DNA of 64,000 nt, from assembly GCF_022489065.1 (NCBI RefSeq), contig NZ_JAKVTW010000007.1, forward strand, positions 124,001 through 188,000. The letters are read 5' to 3'. Positions 1 through 9,713 of the stretch are shown here, piece after piece. Source of the stretch: Vreelandella neptunia (GTDB taxonomy: Bacteria > Pseudomonadota > Gammaproteobacteria > Pseudomonadales > Halomonadaceae). The stretch's first letter is position 1. Each line of letters opens with the position of its first letter. A program made the position numbers and the translations under genes. The notes under the pieces are model-generated. The model was not told the DNA's origin. It saw only the letters and a program-made list of their open reading frames with translations, and searched no databases.

Positions 1-255
1 ATCAATATGTTAAAAAATATAAAATAATTGTTACCTAACCCAAGCGCATTCATATACCGCCACCGCATGCTGCATCCTACTTATCAGCAACGTTTAGTTA
101 CATAATCGTAAACGGATCAAATTTCCTTATTTTTTGCTCAACTTAATCATTAGCCACCTAATGATGGCGCGTGGGTAAAACGCAGTGGCAATATGTTGAT
201 GTAAGGGCTAGTGGCACTCGTCAATTAGGCTTGATACCTTAAACAGCGTCCTAGC
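1..255. other. Intergenic, A+T-rich left edge
   Basis: No gene is supported here. The only visible structure is a 7-bp inverted repeat at 147-153/158-164 (TCATTAG, loop CCAC, CTAATGA) with no T-tract on either side, so I do not call it a terminator. The segment lies downstream of the minus-strand hydrolase. Confidence 0.5.
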
Positions 256-1236
256 TCATGATGGATTACCGATTTTATCGATGAATCCATCCAGCGCTTC
301 AAACAGCACCTCCCGGATGGGATCTGCCTCATTCACTAAATGATGGCGCGCCTCTGGATGGCGGTGTATCTCGGCGTTAGGAAACTTCTCAGCCAGAATC
401 GCTAAATTCCACTCCCAGTCGACGGTTAAATCCTGTTCGCCTTGCAAAATCAGCGTTGGCAACTGGCTTGGCTGCTGCGCCAGCAATCGAGGCATCCAGC
501 GGCGCATGGCGGTAATCCAGGCCACGCTTAAACGCTCGGGTTGGAGTGGGTCGCTTTCACGTAGAAATTCGGTGAACTGCTCATCGGTGGAGTTGGGTCG
601 ATACTTTCGCGGCAGCGCTTTTACGAAGGGGCTGGCGATTAAGTGAAGCCAACTGGCTTGGCTCCAGCGCCAAGGGCGGACCAGTGGTGCCAGCAGCACT
701 AAGCCTGCCCAACCAGCATCTTCACGGCGGGTGAGCGCATCGGTTGCGAGAATTGCCCCGCCGGTGCTTTGTCCCACCCCTAACCACGGAGCAGGCGCCA
801 TGCCTTGGCTCTTCAGTATGGTCTGCAAATACGTCAAGCAGTGCTGATAATCATCGAAGTCTTCTATTTCTGCCCGCGCCCCGCTTGAAAGACCGTGGCC
901 AGGAAGATCCCACAGCACGACTCGCCAGCCTTTAGCCAGCAGACGCTTTAATAAGTGGCGGTAAAGCCCCATATGATCAAAATAACCGTGCACTACAAAA
1001 GCAGTGCCCACCGGCTGGGGAGGACTCCACACTTGGCACCAGAGCGCAAAGCGCCCAGTATCAATAAACCCTGCATGTACCTCACTGGTATCAAGTAGCA
1101 GCGCTTCAAGACCATAATGCTGAAAGTAGTCCTGCATGGCGTCTGTCAGTATTTCACCCGGCAGGAGACGGCTAAGGACCATCTCACCCGAGGCATGGCG
1201 AAACAAGCCTTCCAGATGTTGGAAATCACGCATCAT
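256..1236 (-). CDS. Alpha/beta hydrolase, lysophospholipase-like
   Basis: A 326-residue serine hydrolase of the alpha/beta fold (Hydrolase_4 / PldB-like). The nucleophile elbow reads GVGQSTGG, giving Ser as nucleophile. The acid is probably the Asp in LQGEQDLTVDW, and the His lies in EARHHLVNEAD near the C-terminus. An oxyanion-type VVHGYFDHMG segment precedes it, as in monoacylglycerol lipases and lysophospholipases. No signal peptide is evident, so it is probably cytoplasmic or peripheral. It stands alone, divergent from malate synthase. The substrate cannot be told from sequence; lysophospholipid or monoglyceride hydrolysis is an inference from family. Confidence 0.8.
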   Translation of the reverse strand: MMRDFQHLEGLFRHASGEMVLSRLLPGEILTDAMQDYFQHYGLEALLLDTSEVHAGFIDTGRFALWCQVWSPPQPVGTAFVVHGYFDHMGLYRHLLKRLLAKGWRVVLWDLPGHGLSSGARAEIEDFDDYQHCLTYLQTILKSQGMAPAPWLGVGQSTGGAILATDALTRREDAGWAGLVLLAPLVRPWRWSQASWLHLIASPFVKALPRKYRPNSTDEQFTEFLRESDPLQPERLSVAWITAMRRWMPRLLAQQPSQLPTLILQGEQDLTVDWEWNLAILAEKFPNAEIHRHPEARHHLVNEADPIREVLFEALDGFIDKIGNPS

Positions 1237-1450
1237 TGTTTCTCCATATCGCCATTTTCCGTTGGCCTAGACGCGGCAGATGCGTCGCGTTCCCAAAACC
1301 CAATTGCTAGTCATTTGGTCGAGCATTTTACTGCTTTAGGGTCTACGCTGTTTACATGCCCGAGCAGGTGTGGAATTATTTTCCATAAATACATTTTACT
1401 CTGCCTGTGGCAAACACATTTCCCACGGGCACCCTCACAGGAGATACCCC

Positions 1451-3625
1451 ATGAGTGAGCGTATCACGCGCCACCGTTTACAGGTGGCAGGCGATTTAGA
1501 TCGTTTTATCAATGAGCAGGCGCTACCGGGAACAGGCGTTGACGAAAACGCCTTTTGGGTCGGTGTGGATGCTCTGTTTCACGACTTGACGCCTAAAAAC
1601 CGTCAATTGCTGGAAGAGCGCGACACGCTGCAAGAGCAGCTTGACGTATGGCACCGGGAGAACCCCGGCCCGGTTACGGATATGCCTGGCTACCGCCGCT
1701 TCCTGAAAGAAGTTGGCTACCTAGCGGAAGCACCGGCAAACGTAAAAGCGACCACGGCCAACGTTGACCGTGAAGTAGCTGTGCAAGCAGGCCCGCAGTT
1801 GGTGGTGCCGGTGAGCAATGCCCGATACGCGCTAAACGCGGCTAATGCGCGCTGGGGCAGTCTTTACGATGCTCTTTATGGCACTGACGCTATTTCAGAA
1901 GACGACGGCGCTGAAAAAGGCACCAGCTTCAACCCGAAACGCGGCGCCAAAGTAATTGCTTACGCCCGTGGCGTGCTTGACCGCGCGGCCCCACTGGCCA
2001 CTGGTTCACATCGCGATGCGGTGAAATACGCTATTCGCGATGAGCACTTGGTAGTCTCGCTGGAAGGTGGTCGTGAGACGGGGCTTAAGGATTCAGGCAA
2101 GCTGATTGGCTTTACCGGCGAAGCCGCCAAGCCAGAAGCGATTCTGCTGGGTAATAACGGCCTGCACCTGGAAATCCAGATCGACCCTAGCGACTCAATC
2201 GGCAAAACCGATCCGGCGGGCGTTAAAGATGTGGTGGTGGAAGCCGCCTTAACAGCCATCATGGATTGTGAAGACTCCGTTGCCGCGGTGGATTCAGAAG
2301 ACAAAGTCGGCGTTTACAGCAATTGGCTCGGCTTGATGAAGGGCGACCTGAAAGAGAAGATCGAGAAAGGCGACAAGACCTTTACCCGTAAACTGAACGC
2401 TGATCGCACCTGGCAAACCACCGATGGCGGTAGCGTCACACTGCCCGGTCGCTCGCTGATGTTCGTGCGCAATGTGGGTCACTTGATGACCACACCGGCG
2501 ATTCTGGATGAGAACGGCAACGAGCTGCCGGAAGGCATCCTGGATGCGGTAGTCACCTCGCTGCTCGCGCTGCATGACCTGAAAAAAGATGACAGCCAGC
2601 CGCGTAACTCGCGCACCGGCTCTGTGTATATCGTCAAGCCGAAGATGCACGGCCCTAAAGAAGTCGCCTTCGCCAATGAACTGTTTGGCCGCGTCGAAGA
2701 CATTCTGGGCATGAGCCGCGATACCCTAAAAATGGGCATCATGGACGAAGAGCGCCGCACCACCGTCAACCTCAAGGCGTGTATTGCCGAAGCCGCTTCT
2801 CGCGTGGCGTTTATCAACACCGGCTTCTTAGACCGTACCGGTGACGAAATGCATACCGCGATGGAAGCAGGCCCGATGGTACGCAAAGGCGACATGAAGG
2901 GCGCAGCGTGGATTCAGGCGTATGAGAAGAGCAACGTACAAGTCGGCCTTGCCTGCGGCCTACGTGGACGCGCTCAGATCGGTAAAGGCATGTGGGCCAT
3001 GCCTGACCTGATGCACAACATGCTGGAGCAGAAAATCGGCCATCCGAAAGCCGGCGCCAACACCGCTTGGGTTCCCTCTCCCACCGCTGCCGCGCTTCAT
3101 GCTCTGCATTACCACCAAGTTAACGTTACCGACGTTCAGCGCGAGCTGGAAGGGTTAGGTGAACCCGATTACCTGGATGATCTACTCACCGTGCCGGTCG
3201 CTGAAAATGCTAACTGGTCGGATGAAGAGAAGCAGCAGGAGCTGGACAACAACTGCCAGGGTATTCTGGGTTACGTTGTACGCTGGGTAGAGCATGGCGT
3301 GGGCTGTTCGAAAGTACCTGACATCCACAACGTTGGCCTAATGGAAGATCGCGCAACTCTGCGTATCTCCAGCCAGCACATTGCCAACTGGCTGCTCCAC
3401 GGCATTGTCGATGCACCGCAGGTGGAAGAGACACTAAAGCGCATGGCCAAAGTGGTCGATGAGCAGAACGCAGGCGACCCGACCTATACGGCCATGAGTG
3501 CCGATTTTGAAGGCTCTACCGCCTTTAAAGCCGCCTCAGACCTGGTGTTCAAAGGTCGCGTACAGCCTTCTGGCTACACCGAGCCGCTACTGCACGAGTG
3601 GCGTCAGGTTCACAAGGCTAAGTAA
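1451..3625 (+). CDS. glcB: Malate synthase G
   Basis: Condenses glyoxylate with acetyl-CoA to form malate, the second step of the glyoxylate shunt; cytoplasmic. The 724-residue product matches the usual length of the monomeric G isoform. Typical segments are [10 protein letters not shown], the glyoxylate/Mg-binding middle part, [15 protein letters not shown] and a C-terminal HEWR. The ATG at 1451 is chosen over an upstream in-frame ATG at 1370 because AGGAGA lies 8 nt before it and the family begins at MSERI. It is monocistronic, followed by a strong terminator at 3648-3677. Confidence 0.95.
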   Translation: MSERITRHRLQVAGDLDRFINEQALPGTGVDENAFWVGVDALFHDLTPKNRQLLEERDTLQEQLDVWHRENPGPVTDMPGYRRFLKEVGYLAEAPANVKATTANVDREVAVQAGPQLVVPVSNARYALNAANARWGSLYDALYGTDAISEDDGAEKGTSFNPKRGAKVIAYARGVLDRAAPLATGSHRDAVKYAIRDEHLVVSLEGGRETGLKDSGKLIGFTGEAAKPEAILLGNNGLHLEIQIDPSDSIGKTDPAGVKDVVVEAALTAIMDCEDSVAAVDSEDKVGVYSNWLGLMKGDLKEKIEKGDKTFTRKLNADRTWQTTDGGSVTLPGRSLMFVRNVGHLMTTPAILDENGNELPEGILDAVVTSLLALHDLKKDDSQPRNSRTGSVYIVKPKMHGPKEVAFANELFGRVEDILGMSRDTLKMGIMDEERRTTVNLKACIAEAASRVAFINTGFLDRTGDEMHTAMEAGPMVRKGDMKGAAWIQAYEKSNVQVGLACGLRGRAQIGKGMWAMPDLMHNMLEQKIGHPKAGANTAWVPSPTAAALHALHYHQVNVTDVQRELEGLGEPDYLDDLLTVPVAENANWSDEEKQQELDNNCQGILGYVVRWVEHGVGCSKVPDIHNVGLMEDRATLRISSQHIANWLLHGIVDAPQVEETLKRMAKVVDEQNAGDPTYTAMSADFEGSTAFKAASDLVFKGRVQPSGYTEPLLHEWRQVHKAK

Positions 3626-3647
3626 GCTCACCTGCAGACGGGTCCCA

Positions 3648-3677
3648 GCCCCAAGGCTCGCGCCTTGGGGCTTTTTT
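3648..3677 (+). terminator. Intrinsic terminator of glcB
   Basis: A perfect 10-bp stem GCCCCAAGGC (3648-3657) / GCCTTGGGGC (3662-3671) with a 4-nt loop is followed by six T. It lies 22 nt after the glcB stop codon. Confidence 0.9.
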
Positions 3678-3715
3678 ATTTATGCTAGTTTACGTTAACG
3701 TTAAGGCAAGGTGGC

Positions 3716-3863
3716 GCTGCAGGCAGGTCTAGGAGAGGGCGCTGTGAACCCCTCCCTGGGCGCTACTTATGCCATCTGACCTCCAAGGATGGAGGAAATG
3801 CCGGAAATGTAAGGAACATTTCCCGGCCATGGCATAAGACCCTCTCTACGACCTGCCCGCAGC
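3716..3863. repeat. Structured palindromic repeat element (~148 bp)
   Basis: A nested fold is visible. The outer arms GCTGCAGGCAGGT (3716-3728) and ACCTGCCCGCAGC (3851-3863) pair at 12 of 13 positions. Next come GAGAGGG (3733-3739) / CCCTCTC (3840-3846), then TTATGCCAT (3767-3775) / ATGGCATAA (3829-3837). Inside are two hairpins: CCTCCA-AGGA-TGGAGG (3780-3795), and CCGG-AAATGT with ACATTT-C-CCGG (3801-3826). It has no reading frame. From memory, similar GTGAACCC...GGGCGCTAC palindromes are scattered in Halomonas genomes, so I call it a dispersed element. It could also be a structured RNA. Only one copy is seen in this window. Confidence 0.65.
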
Positions 3864-3907
3864 ATCAGGCCCTATGCCTAGAAGAAAAACAGCGAGGAAT
3901 AACAACA

Positions 3908-4324
3908 ATGACCGTTATGACTGCCGAGCAGATTGAGCACTTTTTGGATGAGGTCTTTCCCCAACGGATGGGCAAGGTGGAAAACGTGGGGGAGATGTGC
4001 GCCACCATGCGCCTGACCATTGGTAACGAGCACCTGCGCCCCGGCCCCCGCGTTTCTGGCCCTACCATGATGGGGTTTGCAGACGTCGCTTTGTACGTCG
4101 CGATTTTGGCCCAGATCGGCCCTGAAGCAATGGCCGTTACCAGCGACTTAAACTGCCACTTCCTACGTGCGGCATCCGGCGACCACGACATTATTGCCCA
4201 CGCCAAGCTGATCAAACTCGGCCGTCGCCTAGCCGTGGGTGAGGTACAAATATTCTCAGCCAGCGACGAAACACGACCCGTGGTGCATGTCTCCGCCAGC
4301 TATGCGCTGCCAGAGAAGCGTTAA
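3908..4324 (+). CDS. PaaI-family hotdog thioesterase
   Basis: A 138-residue single-domain hotdog-fold protein. The GPRVSGPTMMGFADVALYVA segment is the central helix of the PaaI/YbdB group, and the C-terminal strand-rich part (VGEVQIFSA, VVHVSASYALP) completes the fold. Members hydrolyse acyl-CoA thioesters in the cytoplasm, often of aromatic or medium-chain acids. GAGGAA lies about 10 nt before the ATG. It is flanked by the palindromic repeat upstream and a convergent gene 11 nt downstream, so it is probably monocistronic. The specific substrate is unknown. Confidence 0.8.
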   Translation: MTVMTAEQIEHFLDEVFPQRMGKVENVGEMCATMRLTIGNEHLRPGPRVSGPTMMGFADVALYVAILAQIGPEAMAVTSDLNCHFLRAASGDHDIIAHAKLIKLGRRLAVGEVQIFSASDETRPVVHVSASYALPEKR

Positions 4325-4335
4325 GCGGCGATCAA

Positions 4336-4779
4336 TTACGGCGCCAGCGTCATAAACGGCTCATCTTGCTGGTCGCTAAACGCGTAAACGTTATAGGGCT
4401 CACTCTGAGGCCCCGGCATACCCGGTGTGCCAATGGGCATTCCCGCCAGACCAATGCCATCAACGTCAGGCTGCTCTTCAAACAGCTTGGTAACCGCTTC
4501 CATCGGCACATGGCCTTCAATCCAATACTCACCCATCTCTATGGTATGGCACGATCCCAAACCATAGGGAACGCCTGCCTGCTGTTTGATATCACCTAGC
4601 TCGACGTCATCGACGATTGTCACCTCAACCCCCTGCTCTTCAAGGTGGCGCGCGTACTCATCACAACAGCCACACTGCGGATTTTTGTACAGCGTGGCTT
4701 CATCCGGCAACGCAGCCTGAGCCGAGGCTGCTCCTAGGGCCAAAGCACTAGTTAAAACCGTAGCGGTAAAACGTTTCAT
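4336..4779 (-). CDS. DUF411 metal-binding periplasmic protein
   Basis: A 147-residue protein with an N-terminal signal peptide (about residues 1-22, ending AQA-A) followed by a DUF411 domain. The family signature Cys cluster is YKNPQCGCC (Cys36, 38, 39), and a further GLGSCHT lies downstream. DUF411 proteins occur in copper and other metal resistance loci and are thought to bind metal; no reaction is known. The start at 4779 is preferred over the longer frame (4809) because it gives a clean signal peptide and has GGAGAG upstream. It is divergent from the glutaredoxin-MauE fusion, another Cys-based protein. Confidence 0.8.
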   Translation of the reverse strand: MKRFTATVLTSALALGAASAQAALPDEATLYKNPQCGCCDEYARHLEEQGVEVTIVDDVELGDIKQQAGVPYGLGSCHTIEMGEYWIEGHVPMEAVTKLFEEQPDVDGIGLAGMPIGTPGMPGPQSEPYNVYAFSDQQDEPFMTLAP

Positions 4780-4984
4780 GAGCGCTCTCCATGAGGTGAG
4801 TGACAACAAAAATATTTAGCCAACGAGGCGGTACCTTTCGCGTTCAACAGTAAAAATTTTATGCTTTGAGTTTACAACCCATGGGCTACCTTAAGGTCAA
4901 GCCTTGCCACCCTGAGCTTGACCTATGGGCGACCCCAGGCACTATGCTTATAGATTCGATCAAGGCATAAATAGGGAGGTTGCC

Positions 4985-5740
4985 ATGACATCATCAACAT
5001 CGCAAAGCGCACAGGTTTTCCGGATGAAAACCGCCGAGCATATATGCCCGTTCGGTTTGAAGACGGTTGATCTACTCAAACGCAAAGGCTTTAAGGTTGA
5101 CGATCACACCTTAACTTCTCGCAATGAGATCGACGCGTTCAAGCAACAGGAAAATGTCGACACGACGCCCCAGGTGTACATCGATGACCAACGCATCGGC
5201 GGCTATGAAGAGTTGCGTGAGCATCTGGGAATGAGCGTCCCCAATGCAAAAGCAACCACTTACCGGCCGGTGATTGCTATCTTCGTCACTGCGCTGCTAA
5301 TCGGATTGGCGATTAGCTGGGCAACTCAGGGCACGCTATTCACGGCACGCATGCCGGAGTATGCCGTTGCAACGGCCATGGTACTGCTCGGCCTGCAAAA
5401 ACTACAGGATGTCGAAAGTTTCAGCAGTATGTTTTTAAACTATGACCTGTTGGCCCAGCGCTATGTCCCCTACAGCTATTTTTATCCCTACGCCGAGACG
5501 CTGGCAGGTATTTTAATGCTTGCTGGTGCGTTAATTTGGCTTGCAGCACCATTGGCGCTATTTGTCGGTACGGTGGGGGCGGTCTCCGTGTTTAAAGCCG
5601 TGTATATCGATAAGCGTGAGCTTAAATGCGCCTGCGTCGGGGGGAACAGCAACGTGCCGCTGGGTTTTGTGTCGCTAACCGAAAATCTGGTAATGATTGC
5701 CATGGGGCTGTGGATGCCGCTGCGGATGTTGTTGTCATAA
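4985..5740 (+). CDS. Glutaredoxin fused to MauE/DoxX-like membrane domain
   Basis: A 251-residue fusion. Residues about 10-85 form a glutaredoxin domain with a monothiol-type active site (HICPFG), a cis-Pro TTPQVYID and a GG motif (RIGGYEEL). Residues about 95-250 form four membrane helices of the MauE/DoxX class with a conserved LKCACVGG Cys pair near the last helices. Such fusions probably move electrons or handle thiols across the membrane; the true partner is unknown. ATG 4985 is chosen because AGGGAGG precedes it by 4 nt. The longer frame from 4925 has no ribosome site. Confidence 0.75.
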   Translation: MTSSTSQSAQVFRMKTAEHICPFGLKTVDLLKRKGFKVDDHTLTSRNEIDAFKQQENVDTTPQVYIDDQRIGGYEELREHLGMSVPNAKATTYRPVIAIFVTALLIGLAISWATQGTLFTARMPEYAVATAMVLLGLQKLQDVESFSSMFLNYDLLAQRYVPYSYFYPYAETLAGILMLAGALIWLAAPLALFVGTVGAVSVFKAVYIDKRELKCACVGGNSNVPLGFVSLTENLVMIAMGLWMPLRMLLS

Positions 5741-5770
5741 ATAGCAAAATGATAGAGCAACGAGAGGCAT

Positions 5771-5815
5771 AAAAAAGGCTTAGGGTCGTTCAAACGATCC
5801 CTAAGCCTCTAAGCG
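5771..5815. terminator. Bidirectional terminator between glutaredoxin fusion and molybdenum hydroxylase
   Basis: GGCTTAGGGTCGTT (5777-5790) pairs with AACGATCCCTAAGCC (5793-5807), with one bulged T. Six A precede the stem at 5771-5776, which gives a U6 tract on the minus strand at the end of the hydroxylase operon. The plus-strand tail is weaker (GCGTTTTA). Confidence 0.85.
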
Positions 5816-5885
5816 TTTTAAAAAAGATTAAAAATGCTTTCGCCTTTCGGCATAGAGTTCAGACTAGCAGCCACTACCCGAGGCT

Positions 5886-8069
5886 TTACGCTGCGGGTAA
5901 CTGCTCAATTATTCGATCCAGCGTCATCGGGTACTCACGAATCCGAACACCAGTGGCATTGTAGATCGCGTTGCCAATCGCAGCCGCTACGCCGCAAATA
6001 CCCAGCTCACCCACCCCTTTTGCTTTTAGGGGCGATGAAGCAGCATCGGTGGTATCTAAAAAGATGACCTCCTGTTCGGGAATATCCGCATGTACCGCCA
6101 CTTCGTAGCCTGCCAGGTCGTGGTTGACGAAGAAGCCGCGCTCGGTATCCACGCTCATGCCCTCGGTCAAGGCAGCGCCTACGCCCATGGTCATGCCGCC
6201 AATCACCTGGCTGCGCGCCGTGATGGGGTTGAGGATGCGCCCTGCATCGCACACGGCCAGCATACGCCGCACGCGGGTTTCCCCGGTATAGGCATTCACG
6301 GCCACCTCGACAAAGTGCGCACCGAAAGTGCCTATCTCCAGCTCGTCCTTGAAGTCGCCGAAATTGATCGTATCCTCAGCCACTATCTCTTCGCCATCGG
6401 CGACGTCGGCCAGCGCTAGATCTAGCTGCCCGGCGACAACACGTCCATTCTCAAAGCGCGCCTCGTCAACGTTTAGGCGCTTGGCGATCTGCGCCTGAAG
6501 CGCGACACAGGCCGCGTAAACGCCAGCGGTGGCGCTAGTCGCACCAAACTGCCCGCCTGAGCCGGAAGAGGTTGGGTAGGCGCTATTGCCAAGGCGCACC
6601 TCTACGTCCCCCATCTCCATGCCCATGGTTTCTGCCGCGGTTTGGGACAGGATGGTGTAGGAGCCGGTACCTATATCGGTCATATCGGTTTCCACAATCA
6701 AGCGCCCGTTCTGCAAGCGCACTCGCGCGCCCGATGTCATGGTGGGCGCGCCGCGGTAGGCACCGGCCATACCGTGACCAATCAGCCACTGGCCTTCGCG
6801 CTGCCCGCCCGGCTTAAGGTTACGCTTAGCCCAGCCGAAGGTGTCGGCGCCCTTACGCAGGCACTCCACAAAGTGGCGTTCGGTGAACGGCTTAGAGGGC
6901 TCCTCGGGATTGACCTGGGTATCGTTGAGAATCCTGAACGCCACGGGGTCCATGCCGAGCTTCTCCGCCATCTCGTCCATGGCGATCTCCAGCACAGCCA
7001 GCCCCGAGGCTTCGCCAGGCGCACGCATATCCGCCGATTCGGGCAGGCCCATATCGATAGGATGGTGTGCCACGCGGCGGTTTTCGCCCGCGTAGAAGCA
7101 ACGGGTCTGATTAACGGCATCTTCACCGCTGCCGCCGGGCAGCGTATGGGAAATGGCGCTGTGGTCGAAAGCGGTAATCTTGCCATCTGACCCGGCCGCG
7201 ATACGCAGACGCTGTATGGTGCCGGAGCGGTGCGTAGCGTTGTTGAAGATCATCGGGCGCGGCAGAGCCACTTTGACGGGCCGCCCGGTCTCGCGGGAGC
7301 CAAGCGCGGCCAGCACCGCATCAGCGCGTAGCCACAGCTTGCCGCCAAAGCCACCGCCCACGTAAGGGCTTTCCAGGCGGATTCTGTCGGCATCAATATC
7401 AAAGGTGGTGGCGAGCGCCTGGCGCGTCCACTCGATCATTTGGTTCGAGGTCCATACCGTCATCTGCCCGCCGTCTGACCAGTCCACGATAGACGCGTGG
7501 GGCTCCATCATGGCGTGGCTTTGCGATGCGGTGCGGTAGGTTTCATCTAGCGTCATCGGCGCGGCGTCAAACGCCGCATCCACATCGCCTATGTGGGCGA
7601 TCGGTTCGCTGGTGTTCTGTAGGCGTGACCAGGCATCTTCAAGATCGAACACGCCCGGCGCCTCTTCATAGCGCACATCAATGAGGGAGGCCGCACCTCG
7701 AGCCTGCTCCAAGGTGCCGGCGACCACCACAGCAATAGCCTGGTGATAGTGCTCAACGGTGGCGCCGCCAAACAGGTGGGCCACATTGCTATCAGCCCGC
7801 GCCAGCGGCTCAAGCTCCAGAGTGGTGATAACAGCGGCCACACCGGGCGCAGCACGGGCGGCCGAGGCGTCCATATGGGTGATTTTTCCCCGGGCAATCG
7901 TTGCGCACACCGGGTAACCCACCAGTTGGTTGGCCACCACATCGTGCCGCTCGTAAGCGTAAGGGGCTCGCCCGGTTACCTTGAGCAGTCCGTCGATTCG
8001 CGCATGCGGTTTGCCGATTATGCGAGCATGGTCGAAAAGATTATCTTCCGTTGATTGATTAAAATCCAT
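5886..8069 (-). CDS. paoC: Aldehyde/xanthine oxidase-type molybdenum-binding subunit
   Basis: Large catalytic subunit (727 aa, close to the ~732 aa of PaoC/YagR) of a xanthine oxidase-family hydroxylase carrying the molybdenum cofactor. The moco-binding GGGFGGK loop is near residue 240, GSGGQFGATSA lies further on, and the catalytic base Glu688 is in KGVGELGICG. It should oxidise aldehydes or N-heterocycles with water as oxygen source and pass electrons to the two partner subunits encoded just upstream (3-nt gap). The paoC symbol reflects overall architecture; the substrate is unproven. Confidence 0.85.
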   Translation of the reverse strand: MDFNQSTEDNLFDHARIIGKPHARIDGLLKVTGRAPYAYERHDVVANQLVGYPVCATIARGKITHMDASAARAAPGVAAVITTLELEPLARADSNVAHLFGGATVEHYHQAIAVVVAGTLEQARGAASLIDVRYEEAPGVFDLEDAWSRLQNTSEPIAHIGDVDAAFDAAPMTLDETYRTASQSHAMMEPHASIVDWSDGGQMTVWTSNQMIEWTRQALATTFDIDADRIRLESPYVGGGFGGKLWLRADAVLAALGSRETGRPVKVALPRPMIFNNATHRSGTIQRLRIAAGSDGKITAFDHSAISHTLPGGSGEDAVNQTRCFYAGENRRVAHHPIDMGLPESADMRAPGEASGLAVLEIAMDEMAEKLGMDPVAFRILNDTQVNPEEPSKPFTERHFVECLRKGADTFGWAKRNLKPGGQREGQWLIGHGMAGAYRGAPTMTSGARVRLQNGRLIVETDMTDIGTGSYTILSQTAAETMGMEMGDVEVRLGNSAYPTSSGSGGQFGATSATAGVYAACVALQAQIAKRLNVDEARFENGRVVAGQLDLALADVADGEEIVAEDTINFGDFKDELEIGTFGAHFVEVAVNAYTGETRVRRMLAVCDAGRILNPITARSQVIGGMTMGVGAALTEGMSVDTERGFFVNHDLAGYEVAVHADIPEQEVIFLDTTDAASSPLKAKGVGELGICGVAAAIGNAIYNATGVRIREYPMTLDRIIEQLPAA

Positions 8070-8072
8070 GGG

Positions 8073-9023
8073 TCACTCCTGAGCTAGCAGCGCGGCGAGC
8101 GTTCGCTCTGCCAGGGTAAGCTTGTAGGCGTTCTCTTGCGTTGGGCGGGCGCCGTCCAGTAAGCGCTCCATGACAGCGGATGCACCCTGCGGCAATAACG
8201 CATCGGCTTCATCACGGCGCCAGGGCTTGGGAGCTACACCGCCGAGCGCTACGCGTCCCGTTCCATCGGGGGTTTGAATCAGCGCAACGGACACCAGCGC
8301 AAACGCATAGGAGGCCCGGTCGCGCACTTTGTAATAGACGTGGCGGCCTTCAACCGGCGCGGGCAGTACAACAGCGGTGATCATCTCGCCCTGCTCCAAT
8401 GCGTTTTCCACCTCAGGGGTATCGCCGGGCAGTTGATAGAACTCTTCCAGTGTCAATCGCCGTGTTTCCCCGGTGGGCGTCACGGTTTCCACTTCAGCAT
8501 CCAGCACGCGCAGGGCAACGGCCATATCAGAAGGGTGGGTGGCGATACACGCATCGGACGTGCCGATAATGCCCAACTGCCGCGTGGTAGCGCCCTCACC
8601 CAGAGCTGCACAGCCCGCCCCTGGCGAACGCTTGTTGCAGGGCATACCGGTGTCATAAAAATAGGGGCAGCGCGTGCGCTGTAAAAGATTGCCGCCGGTC
8701 GTGGCTTTATTGCGCAGCTGGCCCGATGCGCCCGACACCAGCGCCCGGCTCAACACCGCGTAGTCCTTGCGGACCCGGGCATCCGCCGAGAGCGCGGCGT
8801 TGCTGACCAGCGCGCCTATACGTAGGCCGCCTTCATCGGTCGGGGCAATATCGTCAAGCCCCGTGCCTCCTACGTCGATCAGGTGCTGGGGGATTTCGAT
8901 CTCATGCTTCATCAGGTCCAGCAGGTTAGTGCCGCCCGCAATAAACTTGGCGCCCGGCACTTCTGCCGCACGCGCTGCCGCCTGGGCCGGGTCGCTTACG
9001 CGTTCATAGGAAAAAGCTTTCAT
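8073..9023 (-). CDS. paoB: FAD-binding subunit of molybdenum hydroxylase
   Basis: A 316-residue FAD subunit of the CoxM/XdhB family, with [14 protein letters not shown] as the first FAD loop and [12 protein letters not shown] as the second. As in PaoB, an inserted Cys group (Cys119, 129, 138 and probably 159) follows GGNLLQRTR, which in the E. coli enzyme carries an extra [4Fe-4S] cluster. This argues for the Pao type rather than classical xanthine dehydrogenase. Its ATG overlaps the stop of the Fe-S subunit gene (ATGA), so the subunits are translationally coupled. Confidence 0.85.
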   Translation of the reverse strand: MKAFSYERVSDPAQAAARAAEVPGAKFIAGGTNLLDLMKHEIEIPQHLIDVGGTGLDDIAPTDEGGLRIGALVSNAALSADARVRKDYAVLSRALVSGASGQLRNKATTGGNLLQRTRCPYFYDTGMPCNKRSPGAGCAALGEGATTRQLGIIGTSDACIATHPSDMAVALRVLDAEVETVTPTGETRRLTLEEFYQLPGDTPEVENALEQGEMITAVVLPAPVEGRHVYYKVRDRASYAFALVSVALIQTPDGTGRVALGGVAPKPWRRDEADALLPQGASAVMERLLDGARPTQENAYKLTLAERTLAALLAQE

Positions 9024-9553
9024 GAGCGCGCCTCCGCAACTTGGTTAATGGCCTTGAGAATGTTGGCATAGGCGCCGCAGCGGCAAAGATTGCCTGACAT
9101 CCGCTCGCGAATTTCCGCATCGCTGATTTCAATCGGCGCATTCAAATCTTTGGTAACGTGGCTTGGCAGCCCTGCCTGAATCTCATCAAGCACTGCCTTG
9201 GCCGAGCAGATCTGCCCCGGCGTGCAGTAGCCGCACTGGAAAGCATCATGATCGACAAAGGCTTGCTGCATGGGATCAAGATGTTCGACCCCCCCTACTC
9301 CTTCGATCGTCGAAATATCATCACCTTCATGCATCACCGCCAGCGTCAGGCAGGCGTTGATTCGCTCGCCGTTCACCGACACCGTACAGGCGCCGCACTG
9401 GCCATGGTCGCAGCCTTTCTTGGTGCCGGTTAATGTTAAATGTTCGCGTAAAGCATCCAGCAGCGTTGTCCGATTATCCAGTTCAAGCTGGTGCCTTTCG
9501 CCATTGACGACTAAAGAGACGTTAGAGCGCTCCGCGCTACTCTGTGAATTCAT
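9020..9553 (-). CDS. paoA: 2Fe-2S subunit of molybdenum hydroxylase
   Basis: Small subunit (177 aa) with two [2Fe-2S] clusters. The plant-ferredoxin type uses Cys48, 53, 56 and 68 ([10 protein letters not shown]...C). The helical type uses Cys107, 110, 157 and 159 (CGYC...CRCG). The start at 9553 is preferred because GGAAGG sits about 10 nt upstream and the protein then begins just before the ferredoxin fold. An in-frame ATG at 9634 exists but adds no twin-arginine signal. Unlike E. coli PaoA, no Tat signal is present, so the enzyme is probably cytoplasmic. First gene of the operon. Confidence 0.85.
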   Translation of the reverse strand: MNSQSSAERSNVSLVVNGERHQLELDNRTTLLDALREHLTLTGTKKGCDHGQCGACTVSVNGERINACLTLAVMHEGDDISTIEGVGGVEHLDPMQQAFVDHDAFQCGYCTPGQICSAKAVLDEIQAGLPSHVTKDLNAPIEISDAEIRERMSGNLCRCGAYANILKAINQVAEARS

Positions 9554-9713
9554 AAATAGGTGCCTTCCCTGCTCATTACGGTCGCTTAGTGAATGTTCTA
9601 ACGTCTTAAGCATAGACATAATTGGCGGAAGCAACCTGACTCTTGCTGAGTTGCTGCGCTACGCTAGACATACGCCCACCCCAAACTGACAAGGCCATCA
9701 ATGAGATTCTTCA

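Noticed and set aside
147-164. TCATTAG-CCAC-CTAATGA hairpin downstream of the hydrolase gene as a terminator
   Set aside because: No T-tract follows on either strand and the stem is A+T-rich.
6090-7365. Several open frames of 70-180 codons opposite the molybdenum-binding subunit
   Set aside because: They are shadows of a high-G+C gene on the other strand; they lack ribosome sites and family features.
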